NCBI GenBank assembly: GCA_004802705.1
Contig: SGPL01000002.1
Span: forward strand, 124,001-188,000
Source of the DNA: Bondarzewia mesenterica
Lineage: Eukaryota > Basidiomycota > Agaricomycetes > Russulales > Bondarzewiaceae
Length of the DNA: 64,000 bases
Direction: 5' to 3'
This document shows, piece after piece, positions 35,454 to 45,808 of this stretch (position 1 is its first letter; each line of letters starts with the position of its first letter). Under the pieces are notes generated by a model. It was not told the origin of the DNA and did no database searches. It saw only the letters and a program-made list of their open reading frames with translations. A program made the position numbers and the translations under genes.

Positions 35454-35759
35454 ATGTCAGATGTTCAGGCTGCCACGGTCTTCCACTGCCTGGAGACCAT
35501 GATTTTCCATTCCAGCTCGGACTCGTCTGTCAAGCGCAAATTCATTGGAAGGCCCACATGGTCTGCTCCTTATCATCTACATCTCTACAGCTCGGAACGA
35601 GTGCCCGCGGTGGTGCAACTTGTCAAGTTCGAGAACATCTCTGAGGATGGTCGAGCTGATCTGTGTCGTGATCATTCCGAATTCGCTCGGAACGAGCTCC
35701 AGATTGCATCTGAGCTCCCTGCCCCACATCGCTCGAATAGCCTCTCTTCTCAAAGTTAA
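35454..35759 (+). pseudogene. Remnant of the unknown module gene in inverted copy D
   Basis: Open frame of 101 codons with coding-like composition (KRKFIGRPTWSAPYHLHLY, ERVPAVVQLVKFENISEDG, then CRDHSEFARNELQIA). Its right half aligns with 33430-33640 in the opposite orientation. It may preserve more of the ancestral protein than the other copies, but it lacks the LVRAKFEFTMAL segment kept in copy C. No start context or partner exon was found, so I treat it as a relic. Confidence 0.45.
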
Positions 35760-35929
35760 TTACTAGTCAACGTTCGAGCGTTCAGCGCTTGAATTGGCAT
35801 TGACTTGACTGCACCCAGGTAGTTTGTCACTGCAGTAAACTTGGGGTGCGCGTGAACTCATCAAACGTTCGTATGACCGTACTCAGCCGTACTCGCGCCT
35901 TTTTTTTTTTCCACAGCTACTTGGACAGC

Positions 35930-36493
35930 ACAGCGTGGAACGAGTGAGTAACACGGACACTGACGCTCTGGGAAATTCATCTGGTGAGTCAACGAACTCC
36001 ATAGCCGACCTTCGTGCGTCATCTGCTCTCGGGAAACCTCGACGCCGACCTCCCAATAATTTAGTGCGTCCCAAACGGGCATATTCAAACCATGGAAAGC
36101 GCGATGCTTTGTCGCGGTCCTCGCAGCGTAAAGGCTGACGCTTCGAGTCGTTGAGTTCACCAGGCCACTTCGCGTCACCCTTAGACCCGCTCACACTTAT
36201 CTACATTATCGTAAGGGACGCTACAAAATGTTCGTCCGTTCCAACGGCAGAGCGACTGACCACGCTATGCTGGTCGACGCATACCGCCTCCGACTGTGTC
36301 AAACCGGCTCCAGTAGCAAGTTCGTCGCGTCGTTCACCATCGGCCACCTCGTGTGCTCACTCGCGGGCAACCTTTCTCCCAGCGTTCAGAGCTTCGAATG
36401 CTCTCAGGATGGCAATTGTTCTGAAAGCGGGCATTTGCCAATGGTGGATGGGGTTGACGAATTCGCGAGGGTGCTGGAGTTCTTGAGGCGCTA
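35930..36493 (+). pseudogene. Decayed small gene, inverted array copy D
   Basis: Inverted relative to copies A-C. Promoter similarity is clear (GTGCGTCCCAAACGGGCATATTC), but the TATA position at 36127-36132 is CGTAAA. The untranslated exon and 5' splice site (ATTATC|GTAAGG) remain. The start codon position at 36277 reads ACG and the preceding acceptor TAG reads TCG. A 4-base deletion within the first 16 codons shifts the frame; the conserved KFVASFTIGHLVCSLAGNL and SPSVQSFE follow in the new frame. Similarity ends near 36420. Confidence 0.7.
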
Positions 36494-37325
36494 GGAACTG
36501 AAGACTTTCAACGACACGGAATGTAACTCGTCACATTATACACTCTAATAGCATATTGCACAGTGCCGTACCATTGAAATAACCTGCTGGCAGGCCACGT
36601 ACACCGGATGCAATTCACCCGAGCGACAGACAAACATCTCGAGCTTGAGGCTTCATGGCCTATTGGTCATGTTAGCTAAACTTTCTAGCGGATAAATCAA
36701 CGCGTAAACCGAGGGATGAGTCCAAGAGGGGGAGATAGAGCCTGAGGAGTAGATACCTGCGAGGTGACGGTGGGGATGAGTGAATTAGAGACGCTGTGTC
36801 ATCTGAGGGCGCGCGCCTCCATCAAAAACTGTGAGGAATGTGTGCAAAATATGTACGTTCAAAGTTTATTGCCGAGGTGCGTCGGTATACTTGGCTGTAG
36901 ATATCAATGTTCGTACGCGTCTACATCGCTCGTGAACGTCACTACTGAGGTGCTGAACTTTGGTGTGATGTATCTATCCATAGAAAAGCAAGGATTTATA
37001 GGATGAGTCGAGGTGACGGGGCTGAGTGGACTCCGGTGGGGGACAAGTGTTGTAGGATCCTGAGACACGAAGGTTGACGACTGGCTACTCTGCCTTGGGG
37101 AGACTAAAGTGTTGAATGAATTTGGGCAGGACGAACGGTCCCAATATAGCAATGATTGCCAAATCAATCTAGGTGGCGGATGCCTTTACATGTTCAACGT
37201 TCTGTGTGCAGCGGATTATCCAATGTCCGCAAGGACACGCTGTGTCCTCATCGACTTTGATGGAGCAGTATGATAAGTACTACGACTTACCCACCTTTTA
37301 CCTGTGACGACGATGACGATTCACT
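36494..37325. other. Intergenic upstream of the three-domain shikimate-pathway-like gene
   Basis: 832 bases with no supportable gene. I looked here for the dehydroquinate synthase and EPSP synthase domains that precede shikimate kinase in a full AROM protein and found no trace in any frame. The right end should contain the promoter of the next gene. Confidence 0.5.
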
Positions 37326-39712
37326 ATGCTTTCCTCAGAATCGTCCGAACCTCCCTCAAGAGGAGAACCCGCCATATATGGACAAGGATTCTTGAGAAAA
37401 GCCAGCATAGTGCTCATTGGGATGCGTGGAGGTGCGTCTCTAATTGTACCAAACTGCGCCAGCCGCTCAAGGACCCAGACAGTCGGGAAGACCACGCTCG
37501 CAATGATCGCCGGCAAAGCGCTCGGCTGGGGCATCATCGACATCGACGCCCTTTTCGAGAAACAGGAGAAGCGGAGCATCGCTGCCTACGTCGGTGAGCG
37601 TGGGTGGGATGCATTCCGCAAGGTCGAGTCCGAGATCTTTGAGGAGACTCTCCGCGAAAATCCGACGGGCAAGGTGATCGCGTGCGGAGGCGGTGTGGTT
37701 GAACTCGAAAAGAACCGGACGCTCCTTAAGGCATTCAGGGAACAGGGGCTCGTTATCCATGTCCTTCGCGAGAAGGACGCCGTACTCAAGTACCTGCGCG
37801 ACTCGACCCATTTCCCGCCGTACTTCCACGAGTCGTCCGTCGAAGCCTGGGACCGGCGCGAGATCCTCTTTAGGGAGTGCTGCTCGTTTGAATTTGTCTC
37901 GTTCACCGTTCCCATCCCTCCTGCGCCTGTGGACGTGGTCACCCCGAACCAGACGCTCGCTCTGAAGCCAGTGGAGGATGACTTTTTCCGCCTCCTGCGC
38001 TTCATTCACGGCGTCGACACGAACAAGGTCGTCCTGTACCCTCACGGACACCGCTCCTACTTCCTCGCCCTCACCTTTGATGATGTCAGGTCAGCCATCC
38101 CCATCATCGATGATATATCCATGGGCATCGATCTGTGGGAGCTCCGCGTCGATCTTCTCAAATCTTACGATCCCACATTCCTCGCGTTTCAAATCGCTGC
38201 ACTCCGCCACCATTCTTCGCTCCCCATCCTGTTCACTGTCCGCACCCTCGGACAAGGTGGTAAGTACCCCGATTTGACGGACCAGGCATCGTCGGGAGCC
38301 CTCGCGTCGCTCTTGCACCATGCGCTCCGGCTCGGAGTTGAATACATAGACTTGGAACTCTCATTTCCGAAGGACGTATTTCTCGACTTGGTCGCGCACA
38401 AGGGGAACACAACCATCATCGGTTCGCACCACGACTGGAAGGGCAGCATCTCGTGGACAGGACTGGAGATCAGGCAGATCTATGATAGGATAGTGCGACG
38501 AGGCGCGGATATCGTGAAGATCGTGAACACGGCCAAGTCATTCGAGGATAACATGAACTTGAGGAAGTTTGCAACATCCGTCGAGAGGAACGGGNCACCG
38601 CTGCTTGCTATCAATATGGGGAACGAGGTATGTACGTTGCCTGAACACACGGGAGCACCTGACTCGAATCCCTGCAGGGCAAGATCTCCCGTGTCCTCAA
38701 TCCCATACTCTCTCCAGTGTCGCACCCCCTTCTCCCGAATCCCTCCGCCCCTGGCCAGATCTCCTTCGTCGAATCCCAAATCATACTTCATCTAACCGGC
38801 CTCCTTNTCCCAAAGAAGTACTACCTCTTTGGCTCCGCGATCGCCCACTCGATGTCTCCTACTCTGCATAACACCGCNTTTTCCACGCTCGGTCTCCCAC
38901 ACACATACGAGCTCAAGGACACGCAGAGCGTCGACGACCTCACCGAGGTACTCAAGAGCGCTAGTTTTGGGGGNGCCAGCGTGACCATCCCGCACAAGCG
39001 GACCATCATGCCCTTCCTTCACCACGTCTCGCGNCACGTCAGGGTGATAGGCGCCGTCAACACGATCGTGCCCATACCCGGTGGGCTCTCCGGAGATAAT
39101 ACNGACTGGANAGCAATAAAGACGTGCCTGCTGCGCTCGCTCACCCCCGCGAACGCGGTCACCTCGAGTACGACCGCCCTCGTCCTCGGCGCGGGAGGCA
39201 CGGCGCGCGCGACGTTGTACGCACTGCATCGTATCGGCGTCATCAACATCTTCATCCATAACCGCACGCGGGANAAGGCGCAGCTTCTCGCGGACGAGTT
39301 CAATAAGCTCGATCCGCTGTTGAAGATCCGCGTGCTAGAGTCNATGTCCGTCCCGCTCCCGATTCAGCCTCCGCCGACTATGATCCTTTCCACCATCCCT
39401 GCCACGGCCATCGCGGACGGGACGGAGACGCNGACTGAGGAGATCGATGTNGGACTGTGCCCNGAACATCTTTCGCCTGCTGGGGGCGTGGCAGTTGAGC
39501 TCGCGTACGAGCGGAGAATCACGAAGCTGCTGGCGCTGGCGGAAGAGAAGAGGGATGAGGGATGGGCGGCTGTGGAGGGCATCGAGTTGTTGCTTGAACA
39601 GGGCTACGANCAGTTCAAAATATGGACTGGGAGAAGNNCACCGCAGAGGATTGTGCGGGAAAAGGTCATGGAGGTGTATGNGGCAAATCGGCGGAGTCCT
39701 CGATNATCGTAA
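37326..39712 (+). CDS. Three-domain shikimate kinase / type I dehydroquinase / shikimate dehydrogenase protein (quinate-repressor-like)
   Basis: Equivalent to the last three domains of the fungal AROM protein, the architecture of ascomycete quinate repressors (QutR, qa-1S). Exons 37326-37431, 37483-38627, 38678-39712; 761 residues. Shikimate kinase: [16 protein letters not shown] (Walker A across intron 1), [16 protein letters not shown]. The lid segment reads DSTHFPPY where kinases usually have RPxY, so the lid arginine seems lost. Dehydroquinase: [16 protein letters not shown] and DIVKIVNT, so the catalytic His and Schiff-base Lys are present. Shikimate dehydrogenase: [34 protein letters not shown]. 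The start [13 protein letters not shown] lies just before the kinase domain and nothing upstream resembles the two missing AROM domains. Several N bases give unknown residues. It may be a regulator, a bifunctional enzyme, or both. Confidence 0.85.
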
Positions 39713-40996
39713 GTTATTTATGTACATGTGTNGAGTATCATGTAGNGATTCNTGGCTNACCAGGAAATACACGTATAAGCAAGCGAGTTGCCCGCCGCGC
39801 GTCGAGGGCTCACCGCAAACATCTTCAGTTCATAAATCCTGTGCCGCATGACCAGCCGGTGGTNGCGACGGATAAACGCCTGCTTGTCGACATTGTATGC
39901 GTTNTAATTATCAGGCAGTTTNGGGATGTTTCGACCCTGTGAAATAGTGAACGTGAGNCCTGCCCGTATGATACTGCTTGTGNAAGAGTTGCGAATTTGA
40001 TCGCCAACGAGAACACGTTGTATTCAGAGAATCACGGTGATTGTCTAGATCCNATACNGCCTTGTTAATGACCGCTAGAGNTAGACGNNANANNNNANAN
40101 ANNNNACNNCNNNCNNNNNNNNNNNGGNCAGGGTTGAACAACGNTGAGCNCNTGAGCNNTGAACTTCGAGGCCTNGCNTGNAAAAAATGANANNGTTCCN
40201 ANTGTTATCANGAAGTATTGTTGNGCGTCTCTCGATACGAAGATACTGAAAAACAAAAGATCCGGCCAATGTGAGCTGGTGACGCATGTGCATNATGAGN
40301 TCCACCATGATGTGGACAAGTNCTTACGGGTAANGNAAATCCCAACGGTGTCNANTTTCCCNTCAGGATGAAATTCTGCNTCATGANTTTGGTCGCGTTC
40401 CCACCTCGATCCGNTGGGATGCGCGCGTCGTTCGACTGNTTGCATCGNTCNAACNTTCNNTGTCATTCACTGCNTGATCATCCATTCCAGCCNGCACCAT
40501 CGTTGGGGTTGACTCGTCGTCNGTGCGCCCATANCGTNACTCACCTGCGTGTCTCCAGCGTCGANNGCATGCGACTACGATGNGATCAGTATTATCAGNG
40601 TTCATAGCCTCTTCTGACCTGTTGNCCGGCCTCGTCGTTATGTACTCTGCTTCATTCTTGGGACGATGCCGCGTNCTAGATATGAATTGTTNATAATATC
40701 ATGCCGTATGTATATGGACACGCACTGGCAGAAGTGCTTGCNGACGTAGTGATATCGATTCGTCGTAAAGAGCACCAAGTACCGTCGCNGNCAGTGAAGG
40801 ACAACAANTCGTTGTGTCCTTTCGGAACAAAAGGCCCGTTGNCAACGCCTGTGTATTTCGAATAAACCCTAACCCGATTGCAGGGGCAGACGAAGTGGTA
40901 CGATTGCTCTGGAGGTCAATTGGAGGCGGCTCATAAACACTCCACCCCCCTGCTTATTCGACGTCGCTCTGCTGGTCTCTGTCTTCGTCTCCCCCT
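39713..40996. other. Low-quality interval with many N bases
   Basis: About 1.3 kb with scattered N bases and a nearly solid N run at 40081-40125. Open frames here are unreliable because unknown bases hide stops. I see no gene. The right 130 bases should be the promoter and leader of the glycosidase gene. Confidence 0.4.
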
Positions 40997-43853
40997 ATGC
41001 CTCGAATACCCTCCATCTCTCCCGCAACCGGTAATCCAGTTTCTCCAAACCTCATTCACACCACCGACGGAGAATTCGTCGATGGCTCCGGTCGAACTCT
41101 TTTGCTCAGAGGGGTCAATCTCGCCGGCTCTTCCAAGGCACCTGTCGGCGAGCCTTCCTACATACTCAACGGTTTCTGGGAAGACGCTGAGCAGGAGGGT
41201 AAATCTTTTATTGGTCGCCCCTTCAACATCGACGACGGCTCTGCCGACATCCATCTGTCCAGGTTGCGCGGATGGGGTTTTAACTTGCTCAGGTTTCCCG
41301 TAACCTGGGAGGCTTTGGAGCATGAGGGACCGTGAGCGCTGTTCCGTTTCGTCACTCTCCTTGCATTGACAGCATCTCAGCGGAAAGTATGATTATGAAT
41401 TTATGGACTACACCGTTCGTGTGCTCCGAAAATGCAAAGAGTACGGATTTAAAGTATTTATGGACCCTCATCAAGACACAGTGAGTGCTACCTGTGACTT
41501 GTAGCTTTCGACATCTTTATCTGACCCTTGCCTCAAGTGGTCTCGTTTTTCTGGCGGTTCGGGTGCGCCCTACTGGACACTCCCCGCATGTGGCATCAAC
41601 CCTCGCAATTTCACCGCCACGCAATCGGCCATCGTACACTGCGAATACCCTGAAACCCATCAACCCGATCCCGCCTCAGTACCAGCGATGATCTGGTCCA
41701 CCAATTACGCTCGACTAGCAGTACAGACACTCTTCACCCTTTTCTTCGCCGGCCGCGACTTTGCGCCCAAGTGCGTCATCGACGGACAGAACATCCAAGA
41801 CTACCTCCAATCACGCTACATCGAAGCGTTCGGCAAGCTCGCGGAATGCATCCGCGATGCAGGCGACCTGCTCGACGACTGCGTAATTGGGTGGGACAGC
41901 CTGAATGAGCCGTCCGAGGGTTTCGCGGGCTGCCCGAACCTTAACGTGCTCCCGCAACACCAGACGTCGACGCTCAAGAAGGGCACGACGCCAACGCCTG
42001 CACAGTCACTCCGGCTTGGAATGGGCAAGGCGCAGACGGTCGAGAACTGGACATTCGGCGCGTTTGGACCGCGCCAAGATGGCACGGTCACGATTGACCC
42101 CAAAGGACACAAGATGTGGGCTGACCCATCGACTGAGCCCGGTGGTGTGCATCCGAGATACGGCTGGCGGCGGGACCCTGAGTGGCAGTTGGGCGTGTGC
42201 GTGTGGGCACAGCATGATGTGTGGGACGTCGAGACGGGCTACATCGTGCGGCCGGATTATTTCAAGGTGCTGCTTGTCGAAGGCTCGACGGAGCCACACG
42301 ACGTTGCATTCATCGCGGATTACTGGGCGCCGCACTGGCAGGCATGGGGGCAGCGTATCCGGCATGCGCACCCAGAGGCAATCCATTTTGTCGCGCCACC
42401 TGTGTTCGCGCTCCCACCGCCTCTCGAGGAGCAGGACCTCGCGGGCCGGTGTTGTTACTCAACACATTACTACGATGGCCTGACGCTCATCACGCGCCAC
42501 TGGAATTGGTTCAATGCCGACGCGCTCGGCGTGCTGCGCGGCAAGTACCGCACGCCGTTGCAGGCTGTCAAGATCGGCGAGCGTGCGATCCGCAAGTCGC
42601 TGCAGGAGCAACTCGGGCTGCTCAAGGAGGACGCAGTGATCCTCGGAGCGTACCCAACCATGATTGGCGAAATTGGGATCCCGTACGACATGGACCACCG
42701 CGCGGCGTATGGGTGGACGGATGATGGGAAGCACAAGGGTGATTATAGTAACCAGCAAAAGGCGCTCGACGCGAGCATCAACGCGATGGACGGCCCGAAC
42801 GCGCTCAGTTACGCGCTGTGGACGTACTGCCCGGACAGCGTACACTCGTGGGGCGATGGGTGGAACATGGAGGACCTCAGTCTTTGGAGCGCGGACGACC
42901 TGCGGCCACGCGGTGTCGCAGGTGAGATATATCCTGGGAACATTGCGGACAAATCGTCAGCGCTGCTGCTACAAAACAAGTCGGGCCGCGCTTCAGAGAA
43001 TACTGTCGATGGCTTCCGGTTCACCATGAACGCGGCGGCGGCATCCGCGTTGTCGCTCTTCACACTGCCCGTTGTCACGGCGATGCTCAATGACGAGGCG
43101 CGGCGGCCCGAGATTAAGTCGGCCGAGCGCTGGACGAACGCATTTGACTTTTTGACAGACGGTGCGCGTGCCGTTCGCGCGTTCAGTCGGCCGTATCCCA
43201 TGGCGGTGGTCGGGAAACCCGTCAGCATACAGTTTGACATCGGGAAGAGTGAATTTAAGCTCACTGTCCGCGTGCGCGCGGAAGACGCGCCAATATCCCG
43301 TCTCTCCTCATCGTCATCAGCAGCATCTCTTTCCCGACCTGCGACCCCAGAGTCATCGTCGTCGTCTGCGTCCTGGCCAGACCCGAAATACAGCCTCCCA
43401 CCCACAGAAATCTTCCTTCCTATTGTGCACTATGCCTCGGATCGCTCCGTGGGCCAGCTGCTCGCGCACGCGAGTGAGGTGGAAGATCCGTCTGCGCCCG
43501 TTTTGGACGGAACGGATGAGGGTGCGATGGACGCGAGTCGGTCGAGCGAGACTCTCGGGCGTGTCTCGCCACCTGGCACGATAAACATGCCATACCCCCC
43601 TCGCGTGAGGAGTGCGAGTGGACTCGCGCTTGACGTGCGCGTGTCGGGTGGTCGGTTTCAGGTTGAGGGTGAGGTGTTGCGGTGGTGGTATGATGTGCCT
43701 GCTGAAGGTGAGCCGCCGAGGGAGTATAAGATCCGGGTGACACGGCGTGGAGGCAGGATTCGCACGAGGGAGGAGATGGAGGGTCGGAATGAGTGGAATT
43801 GTTGGGGATTGGAGGATATGTGTGTGGACCGGACGGGGTGTGGGATTATGTGA
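40997..43853 (+). CDS. GH5 endoglycoceramidase-related protein, probable steryl-beta-glucosidase/glucocerebrosidase
   Basis: Family GH5 enzyme of the EGCrP group (subfamily 12), which in Cryptococcus hydrolyses glucosylceramide or ergosteryl glucoside inside the cell. Exons 40997-41331, 41381-41480, 41538-43853; 916 residues. No signal peptide is present, in agreement with the intracellular EGCrP type. Motifs: [65 protein letters not shown] with the acid/base Glu (about residue 269), [10 protein letters not shown], and [11 protein letters not shown] with the nucleophile Glu (about residue 522). A C-terminal beta-type domain contains Ser-rich loops ([15 protein letters not shown]). The gene has the high GC3 of its neighbours and no frameshift. 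Which substrate it prefers cannot be read from sequence. Confidence 0.92.
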
Positions 43854-44399
43854 GTATCAGTGCTTTCTTGTATAAATCCTTTTTTCTTTGGTTTTTGTAC
43901 TTTGGCTTTTTTTCTCCCTGTCTCGCGTTTGATTTCCTTTTTGTTGTCTATCGCTGTGTATCTTGGGTGCTCACGAACATGGTTATGACCCCCCGCGCCA
44001 CGAGCTGTCTGTCGACGTCACCTATCTAACTATCACACACATACAGTACATATAAACCAGTTCCGCCTCCTACTGCATATTACCACTGCTACTTGCTCTC
44101 GCTCTGCAGACAGATCATCGTCGGACGTTGTGTACTCGTGTTCATGGTTTCTTTCTCTCTCCATCTCTCCCTTCTCATCGGTCACCGAGCAGGAATGCCT
44201 ACTAGTATTCCCGTAGTACATACGTAGTGTCGCGCATCTATATAGTACCCCATGCAATGGAAGTTTTCTCAATGTGCACGCGCATGACGGTGGACGGTTG
44301 AGAGTTGATTAGAGAGCAGGACGGTGGGACGCGTGAAGGGCTGCCTAGAATTGATAGGAGTGAATGTATTTGGTATAAGTGTAAGGGCGGGTGTGAAGG
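43854..44399. other. Intergenic, convergent gene ends
   Basis: 546 bases between the glycosidase stop and the stop of the minus-strand OPA3-like gene. Holds both 3' UTRs; I see nothing else. Confidence 0.5.
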
Positions 44400-45421
44400 T
44401 TAGGGGCTGGGATCCGAGGATGATGGAGGTCGTGAGTTCGAGGATGACGAGTCTGAGGGTGATTGGGAGGAGGAAGGGGGTGGTGGGAGAGAACGTAAAG
44501 GGCGGGGTATCCGCAGGGGCGTGTCCTCGAGCTCGGCCCATCCCCCGCGCAGCCCGATTTCGACGACGCGGTCGAGGATGCGGGTTAGTTCTTCGTTCCT
44601 GTGGGTGATGTTTAGATTGGAAGTGCAGAGTGGGAGGGAGAACGCGAGATGATGGAAGAGGCGAAAGCAGCGGGAGTAATATATTAGATGAAGAGAAAAA
44701 GGTGAAAAAGAGCGAGGATGGGCGAAAGGAAAAGAAACGGATGAACGGAAGAGAGGGATCGACGCGCACTTCTGTATCTCGTCCCGCAAGCGCGTCTCAC
44801 TCTCCTCGGCCCACGCGGAGAGCTTCTGCACACGGTTGCTGACATCCTCGATGCGCTCGTCGACATCATCTCGCCGTTTTGAGGAGCTGCGGGACGCGCG
44901 CCAGGTTTCGGTGAGGATCAAGCCGGCTGCGACGGTGAAGAGGAAGCCCTCGGCGAGAAAGTTGGCGCCGTTCTCGATCGCGCTGCACATTGTGCATTAT
45001 CGGGAATTTTATGGTGGTTGTTGTTTTATGGCAACGGTTGGGGTGGTCAGGAAGTCGTGTAAATGGGGGAGAGAGAGGCGGGTACGACGCACCGGGTTTC
45101 GGAGAGGGGGCGGACGTGCTTTGCGGGCTCACCGAGGAGGTTCGTGCGCAATCGTACTTCGTACCTGTACATCGTCTGCGCGAGCGAGACGCATATATTC
45201 CGAAAGCGTTCGTGCCTGCGCCATCGAACGTTTGGCGCGTCCGCGGAGAGAGAGAGAGACATGGGGAGACGCACTCTTTCGCTTGCGCTTTAATTTGTGC
45301 GCTGATGGGCTTCGCGAGTGTCTGTTAGGGGCGTGGCTCTTCAGTTTTGGGTGGTCGTGAAAAGGGAAGGAAGGAAGAGACTTACGCGGATGAGCAGTGT
45401 ACCGATCTTTACTGTGGCCAT
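44400..45421 (-). CDS. OPA3-like mitochondrial protein
   Basis: Member of the OPA3 family, small proteins of the mitochondrial membranes involved in organelle shape and lipid metabolism. Five exons: 45421-45386, 45321-45275, 45215-45093, 44982-44770, 44598-44400; 618 bases, 205 residues, all GT-AG and in phase. Family features: start MATVKIGTLLIRTLAKPIS, QTMYRYEVRLRTNLLGEPA, then AIENGANFLAEGFLFTVAAG, the hydrophobic C-proximal segment typical of OPA3, followed by a coiled coil (DERIEDVSNRVQKLSAW) and NEELTRILDRVVEIG. The Ser/Pro-rich tail is lineage specific. Exon 1 has just 12 codons and would be missed by ORF-based annotation. Assignment is firm at family level; the ortholog's exact role in fungi is less clear. 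Confidence 0.88.
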
Positions 45422-45808
45422 GTCGGGAGCTCCAATGCGGGCGGAAGCAGCCTTTATGTTTTGTGGTTCAGACTTTCAGGCTTGGGATATGGTTGGTACT
45501 ATAGGAGGTTGTGCCGGTGTCGGAGTCGTTGAGAACGCGGAGGATGACGAGAGGACGAGCCGGAGGCTTGCGGGCAATGCGCGGAGCGCGTGCCGTAGGC
45601 GGACGTCAGCCCTTTTACACGGCGAAGCTCAGGCTGTTTTTTGCATACCGAATGCACAAGCACACGTTGTACAATGACAAGAAAGCAATGCATATCCACG
45701 TTCGTACAAGCAAAACCGCACAGCAATATCAAAAAAAAACGAAACTAAGTTACATATGGGACCAGGTCTTCGTATAAAAAAGCCGCTACAAACATCGGAC
45801 TCGGGTCT
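45422..45808. other. Intergenic between OPA3-like gene and CDC73
   Basis: 387 bases, both neighbours on the minus strand. It should include the OPA3-like promoter and the CDC73 3' UTR. Nothing further seen. Confidence 0.45.

Noticed and set aside
36494..37325. Possible missing N-terminal AROM domains (dehydroquinate synthase, EPSP synthase) upstream of the shikimate kinase domain
   Set aside because: No frame shows any AROM-like motif, and the gene has its own ATG and short leader sequence before the kinase domain.
40081..40125. Nearly continuous N run and open frames across it
   Set aside because: Frames are open only because unknown bases hide stops; no inference is possible.
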